64,000 bases of DNA from Pseudoalteromonas haloplanktis ATCC 14393 (lineage in GTDB: Bacteria > Pseudomonadota > Gammaproteobacteria > Enterobacterales > Alteromonadaceae). The translations under genes and the position numbers were made by a program. Numbering within the stretch: the first letter of the stretch is position 1; each line of letters starts with the position of its first letter. Location of the stretch: positions 1 to 64,000 of the forward strand of contig NZ_AHCA01000006.1 in NCBI RefSeq assembly GCF_000238355.1, written 5' to 3'. The notes beneath the pieces were generated by a model that was not told where the DNA came from, made no database searches, and saw only the letters and a list, made by a program, of their open reading frames with translations. Positions 17,371-27,076 of this stretch are shown here, one piece after another.

Positions 17371-18252
17371 ATGAAGTATGTTTTTTATTTGTTTATGTTG
17401 TTTAGTAGTAGTGTAGCTGCAAAGCCAGCATTGGTTATTGATATCCTAAGTAATGAAAATTTTAGTGAGCGTTATAGCGCTTTTTTAAATGGTCGCGATG
17501 TACTCAGTATTACTGACTTTACAGCCAATACGGATGGTTCTCATCTTGAAATTGTGGAAATGATTTTACTGCAACAAGCGCTTTATTTAGGAGGTGAAAC
17601 TCGGCCTGTTGAGTTTCGGGCGCAACCTTGGGCTGCGAATACTGAGTTTGATGCCTTAATTGATGGGACTAGTTTAATGCTGGCGCGCAGTATGTGGCAT
17701 GAAGACATCTTAAATTACCGAGGCTCGCTTTATGTGAGTGATGCTGTTATTGAGTTTGGCCAATATGAAGCGGGCTTATATGTCTCTGCTGATAACTTGC
17801 AGGCGCAACAATTACAATTATCACAACTCAATAAGCTAACTGTGGTGGTCAACCCGCGTTGGCATGTTGATTGGCGGGCGCTCATTAACACTCCGATGAG
17901 TGCAATTAGCTATATTGGTCCGTGGGAGGAGATGTTAGCTATGGTTAAAGCGAACGTGGTTGATGCAATGATGATTAATTTTAGTGTCGGTGCGAACTTG
18001 GATTTAAACTATGAAGGGCACTTATTTACACCAATTAAAAACGTAAAAGTCGTATTACCTGATACTCGGCACTTTGTTGTTAGTAAAAATCATCCGCAGG
18101 GTAAAGAGGTTGCTCAAGCACTGGTTAAAGGTTTAAAAGTTTTGCGACAACGCGGCATCATCAATAAGGCATTTCAGCAATCAGGGTTTATCAATCAGCA
18201 GGTTAAAGATTGGCAAGTAGTAAATCAGCAAATGATAGTTACTAAGCAATGA
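17371..18252 (+). CDS. Periplasmic solute-binding-like protein (SBP_bac_3 type)
   Basis: This protein of about 293 aa has a signal peptide (MKYVFYLFMLFSSSVAA) and the two-lobe fold of amino-acid-type binding proteins; helices near NTPMSAISYIGPWEEMLAMV are typical. No ABC permease is nearby. Its stop overlaps the start of the TPR-GGDEF gene as ATGA, so it is probably a periplasmic sensor partner for that cyclase rather than a transport component. I prefer ATG 17371, since the ATG at 17344 would bury the signal peptide. Confidence 0.65.
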   Translation: MKYVFYLFMLFSSSVAAKPALVIDILSNENFSERYSAFLNGRDVLSITDFTANTDGSHLEIVEMILLQQALYLGGETRPVEFRAQPWAANTEFDALIDGTSLMLARSMWHEDILNYRGSLYVSDAVIEFGQYEAGLYVSADNLQAQQLQLSQLNKLTVVVNPRWHVDWRALINTPMSAISYIGPWEEMLAMVKANVVDAMMINFSVGANLDLNYEGHLFTPIKNVKVVLPDTRHFVVSKNHPQGKEVAQALVKGLKVLRQRGIINKAFQQSGFINQQVKDWQVVNQQMIVTKQ

Positions 18253-20111
18253 TAAATTTTCAAAGCATATTTTTATTCGTACTTCTGATGTATGGTGGTG
18301 AACTTTTTGCAAATTCGACAGCGCAAGATAAACAGCAATTAGAGCACTATTACACTAAGTTTAAAGCCGATATTGATGCCGATAACATGCTGCATGTTAT
18401 GAGTTACATTCACCAATTGCGGCAATTAGCTGTATCGCAACAGGCGTTGGAAATTGAGGTTGAAAGTTACTTATTTGAAGCCATGGTCAAGCGCCGTTAT
18501 GGGGCATTTGAAGAAGGTGTAAAGCTTAATAATTATGCTCTGGAATTAGCGCAATCGGCAGGAAATAAAAAGTACACGGCTTGGGCTTATTTACATTTAG
18601 CACATTTAGAAATGGAGCTAGAGCGTTTTCGTTTAGCGCAGCAGTATATACACCATGCTATTGATTATTATAAAAGTGATAATTCAGAATACACCACACT
18701 AATGTACCTTTGGCAAAGTAAGATCTACTTGGCAATGGGGAGTTATCATCAAGCATTAGCAGCGAGCAATAAAGCGCAAAGTGTGACAGCAAATATTGGT
18801 GACACCATGTATGAGGTTGCGGTCAACCACGCGCAGATCCTCCTTAAACTTGGCGATTATCAAGCTGCACAGACGATGTTAGCTAACGTTGATCCTACCC
18901 AGATCAGTAAGTCACAAGAACGTGTTCGTTTACAATATTATTTGGCGTTGGCTAATTGCTATTTGCAAGCAGGTAATTTCAAGTTGGCCATTCATACCGC
19001 GTTATCACAGCTTGCAAATAGTTATAATACGCGTTTTTTAGAAGAACAGGCACAATTACAGTTTTTGGTGGCAAGTGCTTATCGCCAGCAAAAAGAATTT
19101 AAGTTGGCGTATCGTTATTTGAATCGATATTCGCTGAGCAAAGATGCATTAAGCTTACAGCGACGCAATAATAAGGTATTACAACTAGAGGCTCATTTTA
19201 AATTTGATTCGCAAAATCAACAATTATTGCTTTTGAGTAAAGATAACGCGTTAAAAGAGCAACGTTTATTACAGCAACAGCAAACAATAGAGAACCACCA
19301 TTTACAGCAACAACGTTGGTTATTAGCCGGTATTTTGATTATGTGCGGCTTGGCATTTATCTATTGGCGCTGGCAAAATCAGCGCTATTTAGTAACGCTA
19401 AAACAACAAGTTGCTGAGCGTACTCATGCACTTGCTAAAAGTAATGAACTTTTAAAAACAATGAGTTATACAGATAGCTTAACGGGGTTACATAATCGCC
19501 ACTACTTTTTTAGTGTGATTAATCAGCAACTAGCAAAATTAGCACGAGCAAATCATTTACTCCCGCCTGCGCAATTGCAAAACTTAGTTTTTGCAGTGGT
19601 AGATATAGATCATTTCAAGCAAATTAACGATAGTCATGGCCATGGGGCGGGCGATCTGGTGTTAGAGCAGTTTTCAAAAATACTGCAACAACACAGCCGT
19701 GATAGCGACTTATTGATCCGCTGGGGCGGGGAAGAGTTTTTATTAGTAATGGATAATCTCACCTTTAATGAAGCCGCACATACACTAAATCGCGTGCGTA
19801 ACGCGGTTGCAGATCATCAATTTACTTTAAACCATGATGAGTCGTTGCAGTGTACTTGTTCAGTCGGGTTTGCCAGTTATCCTTTTATAGCTGCGATGCC
19901 GGAGTTATTTAACTGGGAACAAGTGATCGAACTGGCGGATGGAGCATTGTATTTAGCGAAGGAAAATCAACGCAATGCATGGGTTGGTATAGCCCCTTCA
20001 ACAGAAAAAACACATTGGCAAAGTGATGATGTAGTTAAGCATTATCGTAAATATCTGTTAGCCGGTGAACTACAAAGCTATAGTAATATTACCGCAAAGC
20101 TGAAATTTTAA
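18249..20111 (+). CDS. TPR-containing membrane diguanylate cyclase (GGDEF)
   Basis: This 620-aa protein has a signal sequence and a large periplasmic region of tetratricopeptide-like helices (about 25-330). A single transmembrane helix follows (about 356-376), then a coiled coil and a C-terminal GGDEF domain (about 400-590). The active site is intact as GGEEF (about 493). An inhibitory I-site, RDSD, lies five residues before it, so the protein should make c-di-GMP and be product-inhibited. Translational coupling to the binding-protein gene (ATGA overlap) suggests a sensor-cyclase pair responding to a periplasmic ligand. Confidence 0.88.
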   Translation: MINFQSIFLFVLLMYGGELFANSTAQDKQQLEHYYTKFKADIDADNMLHVMSYIHQLRQLAVSQQALEIEVESYLFEAMVKRRYGAFEEGVKLNNYALELAQSAGNKKYTAWAYLHLAHLEMELERFRLAQQYIHHAIDYYKSDNSEYTTLMYLWQSKIYLAMGSYHQALAASNKAQSVTANIGDTMYEVAVNHAQILLKLGDYQAAQTMLANVDPTQISKSQERVRLQYYLALANCYLQAGNFKLAIHTALSQLANSYNTRFLEEQAQLQFLVASAYRQQKEFKLAYRYLNRYSLSKDALSLQRRNNKVLQLEAHFKFDSQNQQLLLLSKDNALKEQRLLQQQQTIENHHLQQQRWLLAGILIMCGLAFIYWRWQNQRYLVTLKQQVAERTHALAKSNELLKTMSYTDSLTGLHNRHYFFSVINQQLAKLARANHLLPPAQLQNLVFAVVDIDHFKQINDSHGHGAGDLVLEQFSKILQQHSRDSDLLIRWGGEEFLLVMDNLTFNEAAHTLNRVRNAVADHQFTLNHDESLQCTCSVGFASYPFIAAMPELFNWEQVIELADGALYLAKENQRNAWVGIAPSTEKTHWQSDDVVKHYRKYLLAGELQSYSNITAKLKF

Positions 20112-20155
20112 CGTATCTTGAGGTGGTTTGGGTATAATCAGCAAAATGGTTATTA

Positions 20156-22591
20156 ATGGTAAAACGTGTGCTACCCGTTGAAGATATTTATACACAGCTA
20201 GTTTCCCAACTAAAAACTCAGCCGATGACATTATTACAAGCGCCGCCAGGAGCGGGTAAGTCAACGTGGTTGCCATTGCAGCTAATGCGTGACGGGCATT
20301 TCCAACGCATTGTAATGCTTGAACCACGGCGTCTTGCTGCACGAAATATCGCCAACTATTTAGCTAGTTGCCAGAATGAAAATGTTGGCCAAAGTGTTGG
20401 CTTACGGATCAAACAAGAAACTAAAGTCAGCGCTAATACTCGCCTTGAAATTGTCACCGAAGGCATGTTGACGCGAATGCTACAAAACGACCCTGAATTG
20501 ACTGACGTTGATTTACTTATTTTTGATGAGTTCCATGAGCGCTCACTCGCCGCTGATACTGCATTAGCTTTTGCGCTGGAATCACAGGCTGCACTACGTG
20601 ATGATTTAACTATTCTATTGATGTCAGCAACTCTTGACGGGCAGCGTTATCAGCAGTTTTTTGACTGCCTGATTATTGAGTCAAGTGGGCGTAGTTTTCC
20701 TATTGATGAAGTGTATATTCCATTAAAAGATGAAAGCCGTTGGCTCGATCAAATACCTGCAATAATCACTCAGGCGGTCAATGAACAAGTGGGGAGTGTA
20801 CTGGTATTTTTACCCGGTCAGCGAGAAATAAATCGTGTACAGCAAGCTCTCATAGAATTACCTACAGACTGTCAGGTGTTCACCTTATTCGGTGAGCAAG
20901 ATAAGGCGACTCAGCAAGCTGCTATTGCACCGGCAAAAAGTGGGCAGCGAAAAATCGTATTGACTACCAATGTGGCTGAAACAAGTTTAACCATTGAAGG
21001 TATTCGAGTTGTAGTTGACAGTGGCAAACGTCGTACTGCCAGTTTTAATTTAAAAACAGGTGTAACTGAGTTGATAACGCAAAGTATTTCTCGTTCATCA
21101 GCAATACAAAGGGCTGGTCGTGCTGGGCGTGTAGAGCCCGGAGTAGTATATCGGCTTGGCTCTGTGCAAACTTTTGAGCGACGTAATAGTCATGATGCGC
21201 CAGAAATAGTCAGCACTGATATAAGCCAATTATTATTAGAGGCAAAGTGTTGGGGCGCTGAGCTAAGTGATTTGCGCTTGTTAGATCCACCTGCACAACA
21301 ACAAGTTCAGCAAGCAACTAAACTACTCCAAATGTTAGAAGCTCTCGACGGTAAAGAAAAGCTCACTGCCCTTGGTACACAGATGCTCGGTTTTGGTACT
21401 GACATTCGCTTAGCGCATATGCTTATTAAGGCGCAGCAATTAGAGTCGAGCATGCCGGGGGTGTATAGTTTAGCAGCGTATTTAGTGGCGTTATTGGAAA
21501 GCCGCATTAGCCATGCAGCTGATCTGAATCTAGCGCTACATAGCCAACATGCTCGGCCACATCCCATATTTAAACAACAACTTAATTATTGGTTAAAGCG
21601 CTTAAAACTCAGCCCCGTAGCAGAGCTAAAAACCAAATACTTAGCGTTGCTGGTCGCGTTTGCATTCCCTGATAGGCTCGCGAAAAAACGAGGTAATGGT
21701 TATTTACTTGTCAATGGTGCTGGCGCTGAGCTTAGTGAAGAGTTTTGGCATAACGATGATTATCTCGCTATTGCCAGTATGGGTGGGCACAAAGGCGGCC
21801 GGGTGTTTGCGGGTGTTGCATTTACACCAGCTGAAATTGAAAGCGAACTTGGGCATTTGTTTTACCAGCAAACCCGTTGCGAATTCGACGAAAAAGCCGG
21901 GCGTTTCATTCACCAAGATGAAATAAAGTTAGGGGCTATTACTCTTAGCAGTCAGCCGAGTCAGCAAAAGCTTGATAAAAGTGAACGAGCCAAAGCATGG
22001 CTTAACATATTTAAAAAGCATAGTTTTAGTATTTTCAATGAACAAAGCGAGAGTGAGCAGTTACTTATTCGTATGTGCTTAGCCAGTAAATTATTGCCTG
22101 AGCAGTTCCCAGCCATTACTGAGCAGTCACTCATTGACAGTGCCGATAGCTGGCTTGTGGCATACCTACAAGATATTAAAACGCTTGATCAGCTTAAAAA
22201 GTTTAATTACTGCGAGGCACTACAAAATGTCTTTGACTGGCAGCAACAATCAGCTTTAAAAGCGTTATTACCACTTAGATTAACAGTGCCTAGTGGCTCA
22301 AATATTCGTATTGAATATCAACTCGATGGCCCTGCAAAACTCAGTGTGCGCATGCAAGAAGTATACGGCATGACCAGCACACCAATTTTAGCGCAAGGTA
22401 AATTACCGTTATTAATGGAGCTGTTATCGCCAGCAAGACGACCATTACAGCTTACGCAAGATCTTGCTGGCTTTTGGCAAACTAGTTATCGCGATGTGCA
22501 AAAAGAAATGAAGGGCCGATATCCCAAGCACTTTTGGCCAGACAACCCAGCAACCAGTATCGCGACCAGTAAAGTAAAAAGTAAAATGTGA
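20156..22591 (+). CDS. hrpB: ATP-dependent RNA helicase HrpB
   Basis: This 811-aa DEAH-box helicase has Walker A APPGAGKST (residues about 29-37), DEFHER as motif II, SATLDG as motif III and the QRAGRAGR motif VI. The helicase-associated and HrpB-specific C-terminal domains follow, ending in the typical RYPKHFWPDNP motif. Its cellular role in RNA metabolism is poorly defined even in E. coli. It is probably transcribed alone, as the gap to the preceding cyclase gene is only 44 bp but without clear coupling. Confidence 0.93.
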   Translation: MVKRVLPVEDIYTQLVSQLKTQPMTLLQAPPGAGKSTWLPLQLMRDGHFQRIVMLEPRRLAARNIANYLASCQNENVGQSVGLRIKQETKVSANTRLEIVTEGMLTRMLQNDPELTDVDLLIFDEFHERSLAADTALAFALESQAALRDDLTILLMSATLDGQRYQQFFDCLIIESSGRSFPIDEVYIPLKDESRWLDQIPAIITQAVNEQVGSVLVFLPGQREINRVQQALIELPTDCQVFTLFGEQDKATQQAAIAPAKSGQRKIVLTTNVAETSLTIEGIRVVVDSGKRRTASFNLKTGVTELITQSISRSSAIQRAGRAGRVEPGVVYRLGSVQTFERRNSHDAPEIVSTDISQLLLEAKCWGAELSDLRLLDPPAQQQVQQATKLLQMLEALDGKEKLTALGTQMLGFGTDIRLAHMLIKAQQLESSMPGVYSLAAYLVALLESRISHAADLNLALHSQHARPHPIFKQQLNYWLKRLKLSPVAELKTKYLALLVAFAFPDRLAKKRGNGYLLVNGAGAELSEEFWHNDDYLAIASMGGHKGGRVFAGVAFTPAEIESELGHLFYQQTRCEFDEKAGRFIHQDEIKLGAITLSSQPSQQKLDKSERAKAWLNIFKKHSFSIFNEQSESEQLLIRMCLASKLLPEQFPAITEQSLIDSADSWLVAYLQDIKTLDQLKKFNYCEALQNVFDWQQQSALKALLPLRLTVPSGSNIRIEYQLDGPAKLSVRMQEVYGMTSTPILAQGKLPLLMELLSPARRPLQLTQDLAGFWQTSYRDVQKEMKGRYPKHFWPDNPATSIATSKVKSKM

Positions 22592-22677
22592 AAGTAAGTT
22601 TAACTATAAAGTCGTGATTTATGGTTCAAAAAAAGGTAAGTTAAATACTTATTGATTGCATAAACAAGGAGTTTGAA

Positions 22678-23091
22678 ATGAAGAATATAATTGTTGTTCT
22701 ATGTTTATTTATAAGCACACTCACTTGGGCACAGACGCTAAAGGTTGTTGATGTTGCAACAGAAATCGCTCCAGCTACGAGTTGGTTAGAAGTGGTTGAT
22801 AGTGGAAAATACGCAAATAGTTGGCAACAGGCGGGGGTGTTTTTTCAAGAAAACGTACCTAAGGCGCTTTGGGTATCTAAGTTAGAGGAAGTGCGTGCTC
22901 CGCTTGGTAAAGTTCAATCCCGCCAAGGTATCAGTCGTCAAGAGCTAACTGCTATCCCACAATTACCTGATGGTGAGTATGTCATTTTAGAGTTTCAAAC
23001 TGATTTTGAAAATAAAGCGGACTCTATTGAAACGGTGACGCTAAAAAAATCAGCTGAGCAGTGGCAAGTGATTGGCTATTTTATTCAATAA
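22678..23091 (+). CDS. DUF4019-domain exported protein
   Basis: This 137-aa protein has a signal peptide (to about residue 18, TWA-QT) and a DUF4019 domain, recognisable by WLEVVDSGKYANSWQQAG and EYVILEFQTDFENK. Function is unknown. An AAGGAG ribosome site stands before the ATG. The membrane-protein gene that follows lies 10 bp downstream, so the two are likely co-transcribed. Confidence 0.75.
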   Translation: MKNIIVVLCLFISTLTWAQTLKVVDVATEIAPATSWLEVVDSGKYANSWQQAGVFFQENVPKALWVSKLEEVRAPLGKVQSRQGISRQELTAIPQLPDGEYVILEFQTDFENKADSIETVTLKKSAEQWQVIGYFIQ

Positions 23092-23101
23092 GCCTCATAA
23101 A

Positions 23102-23539
23102 ATGAGTATCGCTATTTCGTTGTCGCAATATGTTAAGAAACGAACAGGTGTGGCGCTGGGAGCCTCAGGTTCAATGCGTAATATGCTCGAGCGCTCGCTG
23201 GGGGCCCCTTCGTTTTATGTCTTTTGGCGTTATTGGAACCCAATTTGGAGCTACTATTTATCGCGCTTCGTGATGAAACCAATAGCCGATTTTTTACCTA
23301 ATTGGTGTGCGGTATTAGTGACGTTTGCTGTTAGTGGAGCACTGCATGACTTGGCTGTAATGCTTATTAAGTGGCGGTTTATTTACTTCTTTACGCCGTG
23401 GTTTATCTTAATGGGTGGATGTGCGCTGGTAAGCCTGCAATTTAAACTCAGTTTCCCCCAACTTCCTTGGCTTGCAAGGGCTGCTATAAATTTGATTTAT
23501 ATTGTGGGGAGTTTTTTGCTTGTGGATTTATTCTTTTAA
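23102..23539 (+). CDS. Small integral-membrane MBOAT-like protein
   Basis: This 145-aa protein has three to four hydrophobic helices. The pattern FWRYWNPIWSYYLSRFVMKPIADFL followed in the next helix by SGALHDL resembles the conserved core of MBOAT acyltransferases: an FWxxW region and a His in a membrane helix. Full MBOAT enzymes are about 400 aa, so this is a minimal relative or only a look-alike. ATG 23102 is chosen over the frame's earlier start because that would overlap the preceding gene. Confidence 0.5.
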   Translation: MSIAISLSQYVKKRTGVALGASGSMRNMLERSLGAPSFYVFWRYWNPIWSYYLSRFVMKPIADFLPNWCAVLVTFAVSGALHDLAVMLIKWRFIYFFTPWFILMGGCALVSLQFKLSFPQLPWLARAAINLIYIVGSFLLVDLFF

Positions 23540-23551
23540 TTTCAATTCATT

Positions 23552-23583
23552 AATGCCTTGCACGGGGTTACGTACAAGGCATT
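23552..23583. terminator. Hairpin between convergent genes
   Basis: AATGCCTTG and CAAGGCATT form a 9-bp stem around a 14-nt loop, between the MBOAT-like gene and the lipoprotein gene. T-tracts are weak on both sides. It probably works as a bidirectional terminator. Confidence 0.55.
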
Positions 23584-23588
23584 GAGTA

Positions 23589-24245
23589 TTACTTCTTGCC
23601 AGTCAGTTCTTCAACAATGGCATTCATCTCGAGTGGCATTTGCGCCAAAATAGCATCTTGGTCATTACCTAAAACCAGATCTTTTTCAATGTAAGAAATA
23701 ACTTCTAAGTTTTTCACATTGATGATTCCGCCAAATGCTGTAACGCGTCTTACACCTGGTACTGGAATACCGCCCGTGCTATCTACGTGAAGTACAATAA
23801 CGTTTTCAAAAGAAAAGTCTTTATCTTTGATTGCACCTGAGCTTTTTAGTGCTTTGGTTAACTTATCCATTGAGTATTGTAAATCAGTTGCGATTTGTTC
23901 ACCGTAATAGTTAATTTGGTAATCACCTTTATTCGCACCACGGCGGATACTTTCACCTAGTGTCCATGAAAGGTTACCCACCACACTATAAAGTTGTTGC
24001 GCAGAAATAACTGATGCGCCGTATTTACCAGCAACACCGGCTGTGATTGCTAAACCTACTTCAGTATCATTTCCTGGTACACCATGCAGTGAAACCGGAA
24101 AAATCATTGCAGGGTTTGTGGTTGTAAACTCTACAGGTAGTTCATATTTGTTGTTTGTTTTAAGTTCTGTTGATACACAGCCAGTTAAAGCAAGTGATGC
24201 CGCAAGAGAGATAGTTGCAACGGTTTTCTTTAGATAAGCATTCAT
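23589..24245 (-). CDS. Putative lipoprotein of unknown function (218 aa)
   Basis: A type II signal peptide with lipobox LTGC (Cys about residue 22) predicts a lipid-anchored envelope protein. The mature part contains TAGVAGKYGASVISAQQLYSVVG-type helices and VIVLHVDSTGGIPVPGVRRV. I do not recognise a family. The residue after Cys is Val, so outer-membrane sorting is expected. It is monocistronic with AAGGGGTCC upstream, a reasonable ribosome site. Confidence 0.65.
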   Translation of the reverse strand: MNAYLKKTVATISLAASLALTGCVSTELKTNNKYELPVEFTTTNPAMIFPVSLHGVPGNDTEVGLAITAGVAGKYGASVISAQQLYSVVGNLSWTLGESIRRGANKGDYQINYYGEQIATDLQYSMDKLTKALKSSGAIKDKDFSFENVIVLHVDSTGGIPVPGVRRVTAFGGIINVKNLEVISYIEKDLVLGNDQDAILAQMPLEMNAIVEELTGKK

Positions 24246-24704
24246 AAGGGGTCCTTTTTAATAGTGTTTAGCTTCCTAGGGCGGCGATTATACAAATGGT
24301 TGTTATATAAGCAATGCGTAAATTTTGCAGCAATTAAAGGTGCCGATTTTTTATTTTAATATGTGCAATTAAAAATAGGGCAGGCTTATAAATATAAGGT
24401 ACAAATAGAGTGGCTTGTTGCTGATATAGGGATGGTAAAACTAAGATGAAAAATATTCAACACCAATGTTTTGTTATACTGTAACATTGTGTTTTAACTG
24501 TATTTATATTGTATGCAGGGAATGTTTATGCTGTTTAATTATTGAAAGTGAGTCAACTAATTGGGAGGCTGAAAGAGTATTAAGAGTGAACTCTATTAAT
24601 GTTTGTATAGAGTTTGTTGCTCAGATCACTACTTTAATTTTGCTTTAATCAATACCATAGCGTATTTTTAGATATTCTTACCACTGAGTTTTAAAGGAAT
24701 TCTA
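24246..24704. other. AT-rich intergenic region, no convincing gene
   Basis: The region holds promoters for the flanking divergent genes. An 8-bp inverted repeat AACTCTAT (24589-24596) / ATAGAGTT (24607-24614) lies 90 bp before the DUF3185 gene. A 60-codon ORF (24466-24648) has atypical composition and no ribosome site. Confidence 0.5.
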
Positions 24705-24896
24705 ATGAAAAAAGTAATTGGTATTGCGCTGATCTGTATTGGTGTTGCATTAGCTTTTTGGGGGTATGACATTTATGACTCAGCGAGTGCGCAAATAACT
24801 CGTACTCTCAATGGCGAAACACCACTTGAAGCTTGGGCCGCGATGGTTGGCGGGGCAGTGTGTATTGTGCTTGGTGCATTCAAAGTCAAAGGTTAA
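24705..24896 (+). CDS. DUF3185-family small membrane protein
   Basis: This 63-aa protein has two hydrophobic helices (IGIALICIGVALAFWGYDIYDS and AWAAMVGGAVCIVLGAFKVKG), matching the DUF3185 family of small inner-membrane proteins of unknown role. Its AAAGGAATTCTA ribosome region is strong. It is convergent with the LysR gene, 21 bp apart. Confidence 0.8.
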   Translation: MKKVIGIALICIGVALAFWGYDIYDSASAQITRTLNGETPLEAWAAMVGGAVCIVLGAFKVKG

Positions 24897-24916
24897 ATTG
24901 GTCTCAGTTGCTATTT

Positions 24917-25807
24917 TTATCCATCATTAAATTGCAGTTTAAGCCATTGTTTGAGCTGCAGTATCTTCGTGTTTTCTGCTTTTTCTTTTGTGCTTGCAAA
25001 ATGAAATTGTTGATGAGGATTTAGAATAGGTTCACCTATTTGCACCAGCATGCCATGTTTAATATCATCTTTTACAAACTGTTTATGGGTAACCAGTATA
25101 CCTAACTGGCGCATAGCCGCTTGTGTTGCTTGCACTGATATATTGAAGGTTAAGTTTTTATGCTGCTGTGGTAAAGGGAGTTTTTGGGCGTCACACCAAA
25201 CTTGCCAATCGGTATGCCGACGCGGGTTTTGAACAAAAATAGCAGGGTACTTACTCAGTATGGTTTTTAGGCATTGCGTTGTATCGAGTAGCTGTGGGCT
25301 GCATACCAAAATGAGTTCATCATCACCTAACTTTTCACACGCGTAGTTACTCCAGTCATTGGCATTACCGTGAATTAATGCAACATCGACCCCTTGATGA
25401 TCTAGGTTAAACTCACCAACTAAATTAGATAAGCGCACATCCAGCTCGGGTGCATAGGCCTGTAGCTCTGCAACGCGGGGTATCCACCAATGTAGCGCCA
25501 TAGAATTAACCATGTTTAATGTTAAATGATTATCGGCTTGTGCTTTGGAAACTTCATCACTGGCGGCGATAATTTCGCGCAAAGCAGGCTGTACTCGCTG
25601 ATAATAACGCCTACCTGTATTGTTTAATTCAACACGACGACCCACTCGGTTAAATAACGGTGTATTGAGTTGTGACTCAAGTGACTTTATTGCTTGGCTT
25701 ACCGCTGAATGACTTATATGTAGTTGCTGTGCGGCAAGCACCATACTGCCAGTTTGCGCCACGGCAACAAAGCTGTGTAATGATTTTAATGGGATCGAAT
25801 GAGCCAT
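24917..25807 (-). CDS. LysR-family transcriptional regulator
   Basis: This 296-aa protein has an N-terminal LysR winged HTH (residues about 6-65, SMVLAAQQLHISHSAVSQAIKSLE) and a periplasmic-binding-like effector domain. The HTH sequence resembles GcvA-type regulators. It is divergent from the DMT transporter gene 150 bp away, a typical regulator-target arrangement, so it may control that exporter. The ligand is unknown. Confidence 0.85.
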   Translation of the reverse strand: MAHSIPLKSLHSFVAVAQTGSMVLAAQQLHISHSAVSQAIKSLESQLNTPLFNRVGRRVELNNTGRRYYQRVQPALREIIAASDEVSKAQADNHLTLNMVNSMALHWWIPRVAELQAYAPELDVRLSNLVGEFNLDHQGVDVALIHGNANDWSNYACEKLGDDELILVCSPQLLDTTQCLKTILSKYPAIFVQNPRRHTDWQVWCDAQKLPLPQQHKNLTFNISVQATQAAMRQLGILVTHKQFVKDDIKHGMLVQIGEPILNPHQQFHFASTKEKAENTKILQLKQWLKLQFNDG

Positions 25808-25956
25808 ACTTTCTCTTTATTAAGTTTTACTTACAGGTTTGTACACTATTACTCGCTTTTTAATTTTCTGCTTCCACGCTACTTTAGCGACCATATTTAT
25901 CTTAAGCTTATTATTCTCAATGTAAAATGCATTTTTTGGTTGAGGGTGGGGGTGTT

Positions 25957-26880
25957 ATGGTTGCTATATTACGGCCTAGTATGTTTATGCTGTTGTCCAC
26001 ATTTACTTTAGCGTTGAACGGTTTGTTGTCAAAGTTTTTAACGGTTCATTTTAGTGACGCTATTTTAGTGATGCTACGCTTACTGTTACCTGCCTTAGTA
26101 ATGCTAATTTTCGCTGCATGCAGTCACTGGGTTGTGCCTGATAAAGCGGCGGTGCGAGCATTTACCCTACGGGCTATTTTTATTGCCAGCTGTCAAAGTT
26201 GTTTTATGCTGGCATTAAGTCATTTGACGTTAATTGAAGCGGTGGTGTTATTTAGTACAGGACCGCTATTTATTCCGTTATTAGAGCGGTTTTTTTATAA
26301 AACCAAAATTAGCTGGCTGGTCATGCCGACTTTAATGTTGATGATCATTGGTGTCGCGATGCAAAATTTAACCGCGCAAGGGATAACGTGGCGTTGGGAA
26401 TTATTAATTGGTTTAGCTGCGGGGTTTTTTAATGGCTGTTCGCAAGTGGCATTATTTAAAGCCAGTAAGATTGACTTACCCGTGTTGGTGATCAATGGCT
26501 GGTGTTTTGCAATTGCGAGTTTATTGGTATTACCCGTGATGCTGATGTTTACAAGTCAGTATGAATATCAACATAGCTTAGAGTTGCTGGTTAGTTTTGA
26601 ACAAGGGATCCCACTTTTATTGGTATTTTTGGGGTTGTCGACAGCATCCACGCAGTTCTTTCGTTCTAAGGCGTATCGTTTAGTTGATTCTAATTCAGAG
26701 CTGGCGCCGTTGATCTACACAAATTTAATTTTTGCGATGGTGTTTCAATTCATGTTTTTCGATACGTCAATGAGTGTGATGCAAATATCAGGGACTGGGT
26801 TGATAGTGCTTGCTACATTGTTAAACACATTTGCGCCACATTATTTTAAACGGGATAAAGCACAAAAAGGAATAATCTAA
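25957..26880 (+). CDS. EamA/DMT-family inner-membrane transporter
   Basis: This protein of about 307 aa has ten hydrophobic helices in two EamA repeats (first repeat LLSTFTLALNGLLSKFLTVH). ATG 25957 is used because a GGGGGTG tract precedes it; an in-frame ATG at 25927 would add ten atypical residues. It is divergent from the LysR gene, which probably controls it. Its 3' end runs toward the 6S RNA gene on the other strand, 9 bp away. The substrate is unknown. Confidence 0.8.
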   Translation: MVAILRPSMFMLLSTFTLALNGLLSKFLTVHFSDAILVMLRLLLPALVMLIFAACSHWVVPDKAAVRAFTLRAIFIASCQSCFMLALSHLTLIEAVVLFSTGPLFIPLLERFFYKTKISWLVMPTLMLMIIGVAMQNLTAQGITWRWELLIGLAAGFFNGCSQVALFKASKIDLPVLVINGWCFAIASLLVLPVMLMFTSQYEYQHSLELLVSFEQGIPLLLVFLGLSTASTQFFRSKAYRLVDSNSELAPLIYTNLIFAMVFQFMFFDTSMSVMQISGTGLIVLATLLNTFAPHYFKRDKAQKGII

Positions 26881-26888
26881 AAGGGTAG

Positions 26889-27076
26889 GAAGGTGTTCCC
26901 CAAGTATGCGGCACTCGGTGTCAGTCCTGAAACCATAAGGTTTCAGGGCGGGGATCTGCGGTTTACCGTAGGCTTCTCGGTACATGCCGAGCTTGCACAA
27001 TAGTAGACGAACAGAAACCCTAACATAAAATTTATCGGCTCAGGGACTTAACCAAGCTCCAACACCCTAGGGAACA
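26889..27076 (-). ncRNA. ssrS: 6S RNA (SsrS)
   Basis: 6S RNA mimics an open promoter and sequesters sigma-70 RNA polymerase in stationary phase. The minus strand shows the gammaproteobacterial hallmarks. They are GTCCCTGAGCCGATA, then GCTCGGCATGTACCGAGAAGCC, a terminal hairpin CCTGAAACCTTATGGTTTCAGG, and closing arms GUUCCC / GGGGAAC. Length of about 188 nt is close to the 184 nt of E. coli. TATACT at 27082-27087 serves as the -10. It sits beside ygfB as in E. coli, but zapA, its usual upstream neighbour, is absent here. End positions are approximate. Confidence 0.9.

Noticed and set aside
24466..24648. 60-codon ORF before the DUF3185 gene
   Set aside because: Cysteine-rich, low-complexity product, no ribosome site and no homology-like pattern.
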